A stretch of DNA of 64,000 nt from JACRCT01 sp049841135. GTDB taxonomy: Bacteria; Myxococcota; Myxococcia; Myxococcales; UBA5297. The stretch is taken from positions 3,162,001-3,226,000 of the forward strand of contig JASGHK010000005.1 in NCBI GenBank assembly GCA_049841135.1, given 5' to 3'. Positions within the stretch are counted from its first letter, which is position 1, and each line of letters starts with the position of its first letter. Below are positions 18,817-30,028 of this stretch, piece after piece. The translations under genes and the position numbers were made by a program. The notes under the pieces were generated by a model that did not search any database, was not told the origin of the DNA, and worked only from the letters and a program-made list of their open reading frames with translations.

Positions 18817-20645
18817 TTAACCCCGCTGGGCCGCCAAATAGTCCGAGAAGAAGCCCAGCTCGGGCTCGGACGGGATGCCCACGAGCATGGCGCGGTCCAG
18901 GAAGGCGTTGAACTCCTCGCAAGAGGTCTCGCTCGCGAGCAGGCACGCGTGGCACGCGGCCCCATTGCCGGGCGCCGTCAGCGAATGGATGCCCTCCAGG
19001 CAGAGCGGGTCAGAGCTGCACCAGGACATGGCCGCCAGCGCGTCCTCGAAGACACCCACGAGGTTTCGGCTCTCGCCCTGGCGGGAGAGGCCGCCGAGCG
19101 TGCCGTCGGCGTCGGGCGAGGAGGTGAAGACGAGCAGCCCGGCCATGTCGGTGGCGCCGGTGCCGACGTAGAGCCGCTCGCGGAGCGACGCGCTCGAGTA
19201 GCCGCAGGAGAGCGAGAGCTGTCGCAGGAGCGCGTGGGAGAGGCTGTGCACGAGGAGGAGCCGGGGGGTGATCTCGCGGGGAGGCTTGCCCTGACGGCCC
19301 CGGGCCTTCCACGCCCGCTTGTAGCCCTCGTCGATCTGAGCCGCGCGCCGGCGCACGCTCGCCCGTTGCTCCCAGGGCTCGAGGATCTCGCGGCTCAGCT
19401 CGAGGAAGATGCCCTCGCCGCGGTTCTCGATTGCGGGGAGCCAGTCGGGCCGGCGAAGCGAGAGCGGGGCAATCCGGCCGGTCTCGCCCGGGGTGGGCGG
19501 GTAGAGGCGCGTGAACCCCTTGAGCACCCGAACCTCGCGCAGGCGCGTCACGCGGACGACCCGCTTCAAGACCCCGGCGAGCTTCCGGAGGCGGGGCCTC
19601 CGGCTGGATCTCGAACTCGGTGCCCTCGCCGAAGGGCGGCAGGTTGCGCATCAGCTGCTCGTGCTCCTCCCAGCGCAGGTCGCGGTCGCCGGCGCCCAGG
19701 CGCTGGACCCGGTCCTCGATGAGGGGCACGAGCCGCTCCTCAGGCAAGCCGGTGAGCTCGGCGAGCCGGAAGGACTGGACGAGGACGAGGCGGGTCGCGG
19801 CGTTGGGCGCCCGGACGAGCGGTGCCCAGAGCACCCCGAGCTTCTTTTGGAGCTTCGTCGGTGTATGGAGGGATGTCGAGCGCCGACTCGACGGCGGAGA
19901 AGTAGATGTTTGAGGCGCCGCGCTGCGCGACGTGGGGCTCTGCCCCGCACTCTTCGTCGGCATCGATGCCGAGCCAGGGGCGGCGCCCCCGGCATTGGGC
20001 GGGGATAGCGCCCGGGCCGAAGCAGCCCTCCATCGAGCGGGAATTGCCGCACTCCAGGCACGTCAGTACGAGGCCGACGAGGCCGGCGGCGGCGCTGCCC
20101 TCGAGCCGCAGGTCCCCGCGCTTGCCGCAGGTCTCCTTGTGCTTGACCCACCAGAGCCACGGGAACTCGTCCAGGTGACCGTTCTCGCACATGACGATGA
20201 AGCGCGCGGGGACGACGTGGACGCGGTTGCGGCCGCCGGCGCGGTCGGAGCACTCGCCGCAGTAGAGCGCCGGATCGCCCGGATCCTCGCTCCAGCGGCG
20301 GGCCTCCCGCAGGTCCTTGCACTCGGGGCACTGCAGCCAGCGGGGGAAGCGGACCCCGACGAGCTTGCCGACGTTGCGGGCGTAGACCCCCGGACGCGTC
20401 TGAGGCGCGACGGGGGGCAGGCGGAAGCCGCCGACTCCGAGCAGCTGCTGCAGCCGCGGCTCGAAAACGGTCTGCGGGTGAGCGAGCCCAGGCGGCGAGG
20501 CCTGCCGGTCCCACTCCTCGAGCCCGGCGGCGACGACCGAGACGGCGCCTCCGCCCCGCCCGCCGGCGCGGAAGTCGACGATTGACCCCGGCCCATGCGA
20601 GGTGACGACTTGGCTACGCCGAACGTCTCCGAGATCCTTGGCCAT
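18817..20645 (-). CDS. drmB: DrmB, DUF1998 protein of DISARM, frameshifted
   Basis: ATG at 20645, two bases after the drmA stop. The N-terminus (RRSQVVTSHGPGSIVDF) is the classic DrmB opening. Zinc-ribbon cysteines follow (CPECKDL, then CGECSD; later CLECGNS). The C-terminal DUF1998 region has HSLSHALLRQLSLSCGYSS, GLLVFTSSPDADGTLGGL and a final Cys cluster (CSSDPLC, CHACLLASETSCE). About 608 residues over the full extent, the usual DrmB length. The frame shifts near 19860 and near 19590; the middle piece (LQKKLGVLWAPLVRAP) is intact between them. With DrmA it forms the DNA-binding core that restricts phage DNA. Confidence 0.88.
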
Positions 20646-20647
20646 GG

Positions 20648-23600
20648 TCAGCTCCCGTCCTTCTTGATGAGGTTCTTGAGCACGTACGGCACCCCCGCTT
20701 CGACCTCGCGCATCGAGTTGGGCGTCGCCCACAGGGCCCTCCGCACGCCCTCGGTTTCGCCTTCGGAATCGGCGCCCGCCTGGGCTGCCATCTGCTCCGC
20801 CGAGAGGAGCAGGCTCGGCTTCCGCCCGAAGTCGTCCCAGTACTCCTTCAGGTCCGGGCGGCTCGCCCACTCGTCTAGGAGACGCGTGAGCTTGCTGGAA
20901 ACGGACATCCTCTCGGCCGGATCCACGCGGCCGACCCGCTCCACGACGAGCTCGGCCAGACGCTCGGCCCCGATCCGCTTGGCGGCGTCGAGCACCGGGC
21001 TCTTCTCCATTCCGGGCAAGAGGTGGCGGACGAGCGCCACGAGCACCGCGTGGAGCGCCTTGTCCTGGGCCCGCGAGGCGAAGGGCGTGACGCTGGTGGC
21101 CTCGACCTCGCGGTAGAGGCTCTGGTGCCAGGTCTCGAAGGTCTCGTAGCACGACCGGTCGCGCGCGCGGGTGGCGTTGTACATAGTCACCACCACGCCC
21201 GGCACGCCCGAGCGCCCGACGCGGCTGGTCGCCTGGATGTACTCGGCGAGCGTCTTGGGCTGGGCGTTGACGAGCATCGCCGCCAGCCGCGAGACGTCCA
21301 TGCCGACCGAGATCATGTTGGAGGCGAGCAGCAGGTCGACAGCCTCCGGGGCGCCCGCCGCCTTCTCCAGCCGCGCGAGCATGTCGCGGATCTCGTAGGA
21401 GCGAACGCGGCTCGTCGAGCTCGGCCGGGGGACCAATCGGGCGCGCCCCCTCGGAGCGGCGCGCCGCCAGCTGCTTGATCGACACCGGGACGTCGTCCTG
21501 CATCAGGACGAGGGCCCGCCCGAGCTCGCGTAGCGAGTTGAAGTAGACGACCAGGCTGAAGTACGCGTCGCGGTCGGCGGGGCTGGGCGGCTGCCCTCCC
21601 GCCTGCAGCAGGGAAGCGGCGATCGCCTGCAGCATGTAGGTCGCCGACCGGCCGGCGGTCGTGATGCCCAGGTAGAGGCGCCCCGGCTTGCTGCGGTCCA
21701 CCACGGCGAAGCCGGAGTTACCCGCGTCCAGGCCCGGGGGCGGGAACTGCCAGGTGTCCCGGTCGAAGAGCGCCCGGGCTTGCTCGGTGGCGCGTCGGAT
21801 CGTCGCCGTGGAGCCGACGATCTTTGGACGGGTCTCGCCTCGCCGGCAGAGGCTCGTCCACAGCCGCCTCGTAGAGGCCGGCGATCGAGCCGAGCGGGCC
21901 GGAGATGAGGTGGAGCTCGTCCTGCACGATCAGGTCGGGAGGGGCGACGGCCGAGCCCTTGTGGGAGCCCGGGCCCCGGCGGCCGAAGAGCACCCGGGTC
22001 TCCGGCTTGCGGACGATCTGCGCGAACTTGTCCACGGTCCCGATGACCAGGGACGGCGAGCGCTCGTAGACGTCCTCGCTGATGGTCCAGACCGGGAGCC
22101 GCGCGCCCGTCGCCGCGAGCTCGCAGCCCGCGCCCGAGGCACACTCGACCGTCGACTCCTTGGGCGTGATCCGCCACTTCAGGTCCGAGCCGCAGCAGGG
22201 GCAGCGGGTCAGCTGCTCGGGCGTGCTGGTGCTCGAGGCGCCGCGGTCGAGCGCGTCGCGGCGGGTGAGCGGGACTGCTGCCCCGCCGACGAAGAGGCCG
22301 ATGGAGATCGGCTCGGCGCCGAACGTCGCCTTGCCCTTGGCCGCGCGCCGGCGGAGCAGCTCGCAGGCACAGATCATCGCCGAGGCGCGTTGGAACTGCT
22401 GGATGGTCAGCAGCCGCAGCGTGTACCGCATAAGGACGGCCACGCCCGCCCCGGAGTCTTCTTCGTTCGCGCGCAGCCGCCGCAGGAGGATCACGAAAGC
22501 GGTCAGGGCAAGGTAGGCCTCGGTCTTGCCGCCGCCGGTCGGGAACCAGAGCAGGTCCATGGTGCCGCGGCCGGGGTGCTTCCGGGAGGCGAGCGAGGGC
22601 AGCACCAACAGCTGGAAGGCCAGCTGGAAGGGACGCCAGACGAGCGCGGCGTCTCCACGGGACCACCCGAACTGCATCCGCATGGCCGCCTGGGCGTTCT
22701 GGAAGGCGGACCGTGCGTCCGGATCTCTTCGAGCAAGCGGACGCCCTCGGTCATCCGGGCCGCGCTCTCGGCGCAGCGGTCGAGGTGCTTCTGGGCCTGA
22801 GCACGCAACTGCACGGGGAGCTGGCGAATCCGCGGGGCCTCGCCGTCGATCCACGCCCGGTAGGCGTCGACGAGCCGGGTAAGCCCCTTGGTCAGGCTCT
22901 TGGGGGTGGCGGACTCGAGCCAGGTGGCGTCGAGGGGCCGCTCCTCGCCGGACCGGATCGCATCGAAGACCGCGTCGCCCCTGTCGCTGACGCTGGGGAC
23001 CTCGGCGAGCGGAATCCACTCGGTCCGCAGCGACCGAACTTGGCCCTCCTCGCCAACGTCAGCGTGGGCGGAGCAGGTGTGGCCGACGGCCATTTCCTTG
23101 GCGGCGCGGTAGATGAGCGCGGCGGTCTTGGCGTCCTCGTCGGATTCGGCGCGCCGCGACGGTCGGGGCGCGAAATCGCCGCCGTGGACCCGCAGGACGG
23201 CCAGCTCGACCTGGAAGAAGGTCCGCTCCTCGTTGGCGACGCCAGAGTCTTCTCGCGCTTGGAGGTTCGAGAGGGCTGCCGTCACGGTCAGCAGGCCGGC
23301 GTTGGGGGTGACCAGGACGTAGAGCTCGCAGCCCGGGACGCCGGAGGGGGCGAGGTCAATCCGCTGCACGCCCGGGGTCAGGGCGACCTTCAGACGGGCC
23401 GCCAGCGGAACCCGGCGCCAGCGCTCGAGCGAGCGCAGCGCGGGCTCGCCCTCGACCTCGTCGCCCGACGCGTCGAGCGCAACCCGACGGTAACGGGCAC
23501 ACGAGACGGAGACGTCGGCGAAGGGGGCTGCGGAGGCGTGGCCGCCGTCGATCCTGTTGGAGGGCGCGACGGCGAAGGAGAGGCCGGCGGAGGAGGGCTT

Positions 23601-23840
23601 CGCGGTGGCGTGGAGCGACACGCCGGAACTCTCGGCGGCGGGAGATGCCTCGTCGTCGTCACCGGCGGCGACGTCGGCGTCCTGGTCCTCCTCGGGCTGG
23701 ATCGCCGAGCCGCTCGGGTACAGGATGCCGGTCGAGTAGCGCTGGGAGGGCCGGTCGGCGAGCAGCTCGGCGGCGGCGGAAGGGCCGACCAAGTCTTCGC
23801 GGAGGCGGTCGACCAGCAGGTCACGGTAGGTCTGGGTCAT
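20648..23840 (-). CDS. drmA: DrmA, DISARM helicase, frameshifted
   Basis: ATG at 23840 overlaps the TGA of the upstream UvrD-like gene (ATGA). About 1,060 residues. The N-terminus (TYRDLLVDRLREDLVGP) is that of DrmA. Helicase motifs: Walker A WFPTGGGKTEAYL, DEAH-like IVQDELHLISGP, motif V region ASNMISVGMDVSRL and motif VI TSRVGRSGVPGVVV. A CPCCGSDL zinc pair lies between. Frame changes occur near 22720, in the 21800-21870 area and near 21410, each with family sequence on both sides. DrmA is an SF2 helicase that loads on DNA with 5' overhangs and, with DrmB, blocks or degrades incoming phage DNA. Confidence 0.88.
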
Positions 23841-25793
23841 CGGGATCTCCAGTTGCGGGGGAAGAAGGGGAGGATGGGGAAGCCACGGATGACCGGGGCG
23901 AGCGCGAGGCGACTGCGTGCGTAGGGGAGGGCAAGGCCGGCCCGCTCGTCCTCCGGGATTCCGACGGTCGTCACGTCCGCCAGAGTGAGGTTGCGGATCT
24001 CGGGCGCAGGCCGGAGGCGCCCCCCGGTGTCGACCAGGCCCCAGAATCCTCTTGAGGTCCGCCTGGAATGCGTCGGTCAGCTCGCCCACCTCCAGTGCGC
24101 GGGTCACCCCGCCGACCGCCTGCGAAAACACGAGGCGGATGGCGAAGCCGTGCTCGGGGAAGGTCCGGGCCTCGATGGCGCATGCCTTTCCGACGCAGGA
24201 TGCGAGCGCTTCCTGACCGCGCGGGGCGTTGGACCACGCCAAGTGGGCCACGGGATCGACGTCGCCCTCTCGGCCCACCTCGAGCTGGGCCCGGTTTCCC
24301 TTGAGGATGCGGAAGACGCGGTGGGAGCCCAGGTACCGGACCGGCTTGGCGGCGCTCGACCCGGCGGCCAGGGTCTTACGCGCGCGCGTTGCCCCAACGT
24401 AGAGGACACGACCCTCCTCCAGCACCTGGCTGGGCGACTCCGGTACGCCCATGCGCTCCGGCATCAGCAAGACGACGACGTCGGCCTCGCGCCCCTTGGA
24501 GGCGTGGATCGTCCCGAGGATCGGGCCCGAGGCGCCCGGCTCGGGCGCGCAGATCTCGACCGGCGGGCGCGACCGGGCGACGAGCTGACGCAACTGAACC
24601 AGGTCGAGCGTCCCCGGCCGCCGGCCCGCGGCGAGGCGCCGCAGGGTCGCCCAGGAGCCCTCGCGCGAGACGCCCACGAACGGAGCGGCGACGCGCGCCT
24701 CCTGGCGCGCCCAGAGGGCGTCGAATGCCTCGCGGGTGAGGAGGGTCTCGACGCATTCGCCGAAGAGCCAGCCGATCCACGGGAAGACGACGGTCGGCCC
24801 CCCGGACATGCGCAGCCGGTGGGGGACGCCGGCGGCGGAGCAGTAGGAGGAGGCGAACAGGACCTCGGCGCGCCGGCGGAAGAGGACGAGCAGGGACGAG
24901 GAGCCGCTCATGCGGCCCAGGACGTCCGCGAGGGCCTCGAAGCTCGTGGGGCCGATGTCGGTGGTGCACGCGTCGCGGACGGCCTGCTGCACCTCCTCGA
25001 GGTGGGCCTCGCCCGGCGCGTCGACCTGGACCTTCTGCCGCGCCTTGGACTGCCCGAGGAGGAGCTTGCGGTCGGAGGTGCGGTGGCTGCGGCAAAGGCG
25101 ACGCTCGACGAGCGGGCGCGGCGGCTGCGAGCGCAGGAGGTCGATCAAGGACTGGGCGCCCGCCCCGGAACCGTCGTCGTCGGTGAAGCCGTAGATGGCC
25201 TGCGCCGGGTCGGCGAGAATCGTGAGCCCGCACTCCGGGGAGAGGTTGCGCAGGATCTCGATCACCAGCTGGGCGCGGACGCCGACGACGTCTTGCGCCT
25301 CGTCGACGATCACGTGCTCGAGGCTGCTCACGAGCTCGACCACGTCCGGGCTCTTGCGGCGGAACAGCTCGACCACCTGCTCGATCGAGAAGTCGAACGA
25401 GGCATCGCCCAAGCCCGAGGGGACCGGCTCGAGGCCGTCATCGAGGGCGCGCAGGCTCCAGGCGTGCGAGTCGAGGGTGGCCACGCGCACCGAGCGCGCC
25501 TTCTCGCCGTCGGCGCAGCAGGCGACGATCCGGTCGCGCATCTCGGCGACCGCCGCCCGGGAGAAGCTGAGCAAGAGGATCCGCGAGGCCGGGACTCCGG
25601 CGTCGATCAGGTGCGCCACCCGCCGGACGGCGACCTGGGTCTTGCCGCTGCCGGGGGGCGCCTCGACCAGTTGCCAGAGTTCGGGAGAGGCGAAGACGAC
25701 CGCGTCCTGGTCAGGATCCGATCCCCGGGGCGTGGCGCAGACCGCCTGCGAGGGCTCCTTCTTGGACGAACCGTGCAGGGGCGTAGAGTTCAT
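23837..25793 (-). CDS. UvrD/SF1-type helicase in the DISARM operon
   Basis: About 652 residues from the ATG at 25793. Walker A EAPPGSGKTQVAV (about 45), Walker B EHVIVDEAQDVV, motif III ADPAQAIYGF, motif V IHASKGREADVVVLL and motif VI RVLYVGATRARK, a complete SF1A set. The frame changes near 24030; in the corrected frame it ends IRGFPILPFFPRNW and a TGA that overlaps the drmA ATG. It occupies the slot of a class-specific DISARM gene (drmE in class 2, a SNF2 helicase drmD in class 1). Whether it is a drmE equivalent cannot be told from sequence alone. It likely unwinds or processes phage DNA together with DrmAB. Confidence 0.85.
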
Positions 25794-26334
25794 GGAGATG
25801 TCCTCCCTCCGAGGCGGTCGAGGCTCGGGGTTCGGGGGGCATCCCCGGTGCCGGCGCGCCGCCTCTCGAGGAGGAAGACGCGGCCGGGCTCGCGGCCTGA
25901 CAGCAGGCGAGGTGGATGCGCGGCGGCACGCAGTCGCGCGGCGTGCCCTGGGCGGGGCGGGCTCCCAGGAATAGGTCTAGGTTCTAGACAAGGCGCGCTA
26001 CTAACTAACTACACGGCGAACACGGGGGATCCGGAAGGACCGAGCCCGTCACGCCTTCGTCAAGACTGGCGGACGATCGTTCGGCTCACCGACGTCGCTG
26101 GTAGAAGCCCGCGAAATCGGCAGCGAGGGGGCGCGAAAGACGCCGCCGAGCTCGGGCAGCGGTGCCCGTAGGCGCGCAGCACCGCAGTGCGGACGATCGA
26201 GTCGCGGTCGGCGTCCATCGAATCCAACCATGGCGAGGATCTTGTCCAAGAGCCACCTCGTCGCCGAGCGCGGGGTCCCACTCGAGCAGGGAACCGGCCG
26301 CGCCAGCCCGCCGGAGTTCCGGCTCAGCGGCCCG
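25794..26334 (-). other. 541-bp interval between methyltransferase and helicase with broken minus-strand frames
   Basis: No intact gene. On the minus strand short coherent pieces lie in different frames: GSLLEWDPALGDEVAL (about 26300-26240), LLDKILAMVGF (about 26250) and DADRDSIVRTAVLRAYGH (about 26215-26160), which may be a small frameshifted gene between the methyltransferase stop at 26335 and the helicase. A stretch with low coding character precedes the helicase ATG. Confidence 0.35.
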
Positions 26335-27655
26335 TCAGGCCGAGCGCCGAGCCCCCGGGCCCAATCCGGTGCCCGGGTGGTCGGCTTTCTTCGAGACGAG
26401 CTCCAGGATCTCCGGGGGCAGGCCGCCGGCATCCTTCGGTGGCTCCGGAGGCGGGATCGGCCGCCGGGGTTTCGGCGCCAAGGTGGGGAGCGGATCGACG
26501 CCCTCGTCGCCGAAGAGCTTGAGCCCGGATCGCCCGCCCGAGAACCTCCGCCAGCGCCGAAGGCACGGCGTTCCCGAGTTGGAGGTGCGCCTCGCGGACG
26601 TCTCCCTGGATCTCGTAATCGGCGGGGAAAGTCTGCAGGCGCGCGAGCTCCTGGGCAGACAGGCGGCGGCTCTTCCAATGGAAAGGGCCGATGGCGGGCC
26701 CCGGCTGTGCGGTGAGCGTCCAGGACGGACGGTTCTTCGCGAGCTTGAGGAGCATGGACCAGTAGCGGGTGCGCCAGCCCCAGAGTTCGAGGCCCCCGCC
26801 GCGGGACGTGTGCCAGAGGTAGTTGGCCCCCTCGGGAATCGTGCCGAGGACGGGAGCCCATTTTCCACGCGGCAGGAGCCGGGGATCCGGGTCGTCTTCA
26901 AGGTGGCCAATGGCGTCCCACGCCGTCGCCGCCGCGCGCAGGCCCTTCGGTGCGCGGCAGTGGTCGAGCGCTGGCGCCCCGGCCGCCATGTCTACCGGGG
27001 GCGGGAGCGCAAAGCGGGGGCTGGGAAAAGCAAGCTGTTTGCCTTCGCGGTGCCCGACGACGAAGACTCTCTCGCGCAGCTGCGGGACTCCGTGCTCGGC
27101 TGCGTTGAGTTGCGCCGCGCAGAAGCTGTAGTGGACCTTCTTGCGCCAGTTGATCTCGGCGATGCGGTCCTCGAGGTACCGGATTCCCTCGTCCTTGGCG
27201 TCGAAGGCCAGCCCGGGCACGTTCTCGAGGAGGAACACCGCCGGGAGAGCGTCTTCCAAGACATCGAGGTACGCCTCGAGCGTCCGGGCGCGAGGGTCGC
27301 GCAGGCGCTTCGCATCGCCCTTCGCCCAGTAGCCCGACTTCGAGAACGGCTGGCAGGGCGGTCCGCCGACGAGGAGGTCGGCCTCGCCCTCCCGGAGCCC
27401 CGCCGCGGCGAGGATCTTCCGGGCGGACCGGCGGTCGCGCCTGCGGTCCGGCTCGAGCAGGGAGTGGACGTCCTCGCCGAGGATGGCTCCCCAGCGGTGC
27501 CGGTTCGCGGGGGCTTCGAGCGTTCGCAGCGCGACGGGCTCGAGCTCCACCGCGACGGCGTTCACAAACCCCGCCGCCTCCATCCCGAGGTCGAGGCCGC
27601 CCGCCCCGGTGAACAAGCTGATCGTGCGACGCGCCGCCCATCGACCTCCACCCAA
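26335..27655 (-). CDS. drmMII: DNA (cytosine-5) methyltransferase of DISARM class 2 (DrmMII-like)
   Basis: All m5C methyltransferase landmarks are present in order: motif I SLFTGAGGLDLGMEAAGF, motif IV GGPPCQPFSKSGYW with the catalytic Cys, motif VI LLENVPGLAF, motif VIII QLRERVFVVGHR, and motifs IX/X RLSAQELARLQTFP and LQLGNAVPSALAEVLGRAI. Near 26525 the frame shifts and continues as KLFGDEGVDPLPTLAPKPRR to a stop at 26335, a Pro/Lys-rich tail. The start is taken as TTG 27655; an ATG is not available in frame. In class 2 DISARM this enzyme marks host DNA. The other DISARM genes follow on the same strand after about 540 bases. Confidence 0.88.
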
Positions 27656-27839
27656 CGAGCGGCCCCGCTCGCGGCGGCAGCCAGACTAGCGTGATCGGGT
27701 TTGGGTATCCACGGCCAGGGAGGGGCTGGGGAGGGAGGGAAGCGACTGGATTCGGTGAACACCTGCCGGAAACATTTCTCGAGTCGGTGGTGTTTGGCGG
27801 CGGGGAAGGGGCGCAAATCACCGCAAACAAGGCGCAACA

Positions 27840-28062
27840 GGGCTCTCTGGCGGCCGCCAAGGAGATGCCGGAGCTCGCTCCAAGCGAAGTCCCTCGCCAT
27901 GTTGGACTTTTCGAGTCTGGCAACTGGCCTCGCGGACCTGGGGCGCTGTTCGGAAGAAGCGGTCCGCCGGCACGTGCCCGTCCAGCGCCTGGTGTAGCCG
28001 CTGGAAGTTGTAGGCGTCGACAGCCCGATAGCCCTCGCGGCCGAAGGCTTCAGCGTGTCACT
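27840..28062 (-). pseudogene. Transposase C-terminal remnant (IS481/IS3-like)
   Basis: Minus-strand translation of about 28045-27930 reads GYRAVDAYNFQRLHQALDG followed by HVPADRFFR, the characteristic tail of DDE transposases of the IS481/IS3 group (YNFQRPHQALGG..P..RF). Nothing upstream matches the rest of a transposase, so only the last ~60 codons survive. It sits exactly between the DISARM methyltransferase and the divergent five-gene operon, marking an old insertion at the module boundary. The rest of 27656-28162 shows no supported gene. Confidence 0.65.
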
Positions 28063-28162
28063 CGAACACAAGGTTGGCCCTGCCTGGGGCCACGCCCCAG
28101 TTGTCAGAACGCACAACGCCGTTGCGTCTCTACGACGAGTCGCCAAGATCGGGGCCACCCCC

Positions 28163-29227
28163 ATGACCACTGGAAAGAACAACCACGCTGGGAGTGCACG
28201 TCCAGCCGCCGAGCCGATGCCCGCGGCGGAGATCCGGCGAGCAGCGCGCGACACCCGAGCCCACACTTGGGAAGCGCCGAAGGTTAGTGAGCGGGTCTTC
28301 TCGCTGCTCTCGGGCCCCATGCTTCTGGAGCATGTCGTCAAGCATGTCCTGTGCGACCGGATGAAGGCGGTCGTCGACTTCGAAGCGCCGCATCTGGAAG
28401 AGGTGCGCGCCCGACTCCTCACCTACAAGGAGACGATGAGGTGCCCCGAGGTGGACGAGGTTCGCAGTGCGCTGAAGGCCCTCAGGGCGCCCGGGGTTTC
28501 GGAGAAGGACCTCGTCAGGCACTTGCTCCTGCGTGTGGTGGCTCCCGACATAGACCTGCTCGATATGGGCACGCGCGCGCCCACGGACGACTTGGACGAG
28601 CTGCTTGAGATTCTCGGTCGCCCCGAGCCGAGCCAAGAAGCAAAGAGGAGGCAACGGGCTGCGTACCAGCGACTCGTGTCAATGGGGCTCGACGGGGAGT
28701 ACTCCGAGGACTCGACGCGCGCCGCGCGGTGTCGCGAGTTGCTGAGCGAGCGCCCCCGACGAAAGGAGTTCCTTCTTGGACGGATCACGCAGTTGTTCAA
28801 GAGGGTACCCAAGGGATGCTCGCGCTACTTCCTGCTGGTCGAGGTGCTCACCGAGACGGAGGTGGCCCAGCGGAACCAAAAGGCGCTCTTGGAGCAGTGC
28901 GAGCGCCAACTTAGAGCGTCCGCACCTGAGCTCTTCGAACGCTATCGAGAGCGCGCGGCGCAAGCGGTCCAAGCTGCCGGGGCCGCCCCGCGCCATTGCG
29001 AGTATCTCTACGGCCCACGGAGCGAGGCGCGTGAAGGCTATCTGGACGACGACGGGGTCTTCGTGGCGCTGGCGCCCGGACGCGATGCGGTGGCGCCGTT
29101 CGAGATGCTCACCGCCTATCGCGCGAAGCAGGCGAGGACCTCCAAGGAGAAGTTCCTCGAACAGGGCGATGCCAACGGGCACGTAGAGGTACTGGCCCGC
29201 TTCACGCACGAGGGATGGGATTCCTGA
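28163..29227 (+). CDS. Hypothetical protein A of a five-gene coupled operon, 354 aa
   Basis: ATG at 28163; the frame is open to 28055, but the N-terminal extension overlaps the transposase remnant and lacks character. Mostly helical and rich in Arg/Glu, with FSLLSGPMLLEHVVKHVLCD near residue 50 and a C-terminal alpha/beta part (CEYLYGPRSEAREGYLDDDG). No catalytic motif recognised. Its TGA overlaps the next ATG (TGATG at 29225-29229), the first of three such couplings in this operon, so the five proteins are likely made in fixed ratio. A shared role, probably a defence or regulatory complex, is inferred from context only. Confidence 0.7.
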   Translation: MTTGKNNHAGSARPAAEPMPAAEIRRAARDTRAHTWEAPKVSERVFSLLSGPMLLEHVVKHVLCDRMKAVVDFEAPHLEEVRARLLTYKETMRCPEVDEVRSALKALRAPGVSEKDLVRHLLLRVVAPDIDLLDMGTRAPTDDLDELLEILGRPEPSQEAKRRQRAAYQRLVSMGLDGEYSEDSTRAARCRELLSERPRRKEFLLGRITQLFKRVPKGCSRYFLLVEVLTETEVAQRNQKALLEQCERQLRASAPELFERYRERAAQAVQAAGAAPRHCEYLYGPRSEAREGYLDDDGVFVALAPGRDAVAPFEMLTAYRAKQARTSKEKFLEQGDANGHVEVLARFTHEGWDS

Positions 29228-30028
29228 TGGCGATCTCTGTTTCACTTGCGCTGGCGACCGCGCAGCACTTCGGCCAGCGCTCACTGGACCGTCTCTCCAT
29301 GCTGGCGAGCGGTCCGGAGGGAGTGCGACCCGAGTGGACCCTTTGGACCTGGCTTCGGCTCCGCAATTGGGCTCGCCAGGCCGCTGCGGTCGCCCTGAAT
29401 CGCGCCGTGGAGAGCTGCCATGCCGTCGAGGGACTCAATCCTTACGCAGTCCTCGCGCCGTCGATGGAAGCCCTTGAGGCACAACTAGGGGTAGAGACGA
29501 GGGTCGTCGAAGAGGGAGTCCTCGACACGGGTTGGATGGCCAACGCGATTGTCGCCCAGCTAGCGGAGCGCCGTCCCGCCGAACGCATCCAGGAGCTCGA
29601 AGCAAGACTGGGGCCCCATCCGCTTCTGGAGGACGAGGTCGGCGAAGACGACAGGCTTGAGGGGGCAGAGGTCCTCAGGTTGCGATGTGAGTGCCGGGCA
29701 GTCTGCGTCGAGTGCGAGCACCTATGCTCCATCCACGCTCGAGCTCGGACGGGCTGCGCTCGAAGAGCTACGCAGAGCCGTCGTCTTCGAAGTCGGCGCG
29801 AGAGCCGGGGACGTGAGCCTGGCCCGGCTCGTCGTGCGGCACCCTTTCCTGCGCACGGAGGCGAACAGGCTCAACGAGCGCTTCTTCGACCTGACGTCGC
29901 CGGAGGAGCACAGCGACGTGGCCGTCCAAATCCATTCGTCAGCCCTCTCTCCGCCGCTACTGCAACGTAGCGATGTCCCTTGGCTTCTCGGACGCCCGGC
30001 CCAACCGGGAACGGGATGGTGGATCTGA
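29227..30028 (+). CDS. Hypothetical protein B of the five-gene operon, frameshifted
   Basis: ATG overlaps the stop of gene A. The first part (ISVSLALATAQHFGQRSLDR) is helical. Near 29735 the frame shifts and continues as LELGRAALEELRRAVVFEVG to a stop at 30026-30028, which again overlaps the next ATG. Around the shift are cysteines (RCECRAVCVECEHLCS) whose pattern may be an artefact of the wrong frame. About 266 residues. No family recognised. Confidence 0.6.

Noticed and set aside
23985..26171. Long plus-strand open frame (728 codons) opposite the UvrD-like helicase; similar long antisense frames at 12308-13741, 16030-17256, 18100-19722 and 26162-27694
   Set aside because: All are antisense shadows of genes with clear family motifs; high GC leaves antisense frames open. 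None shows a motif or an RBS of its own.
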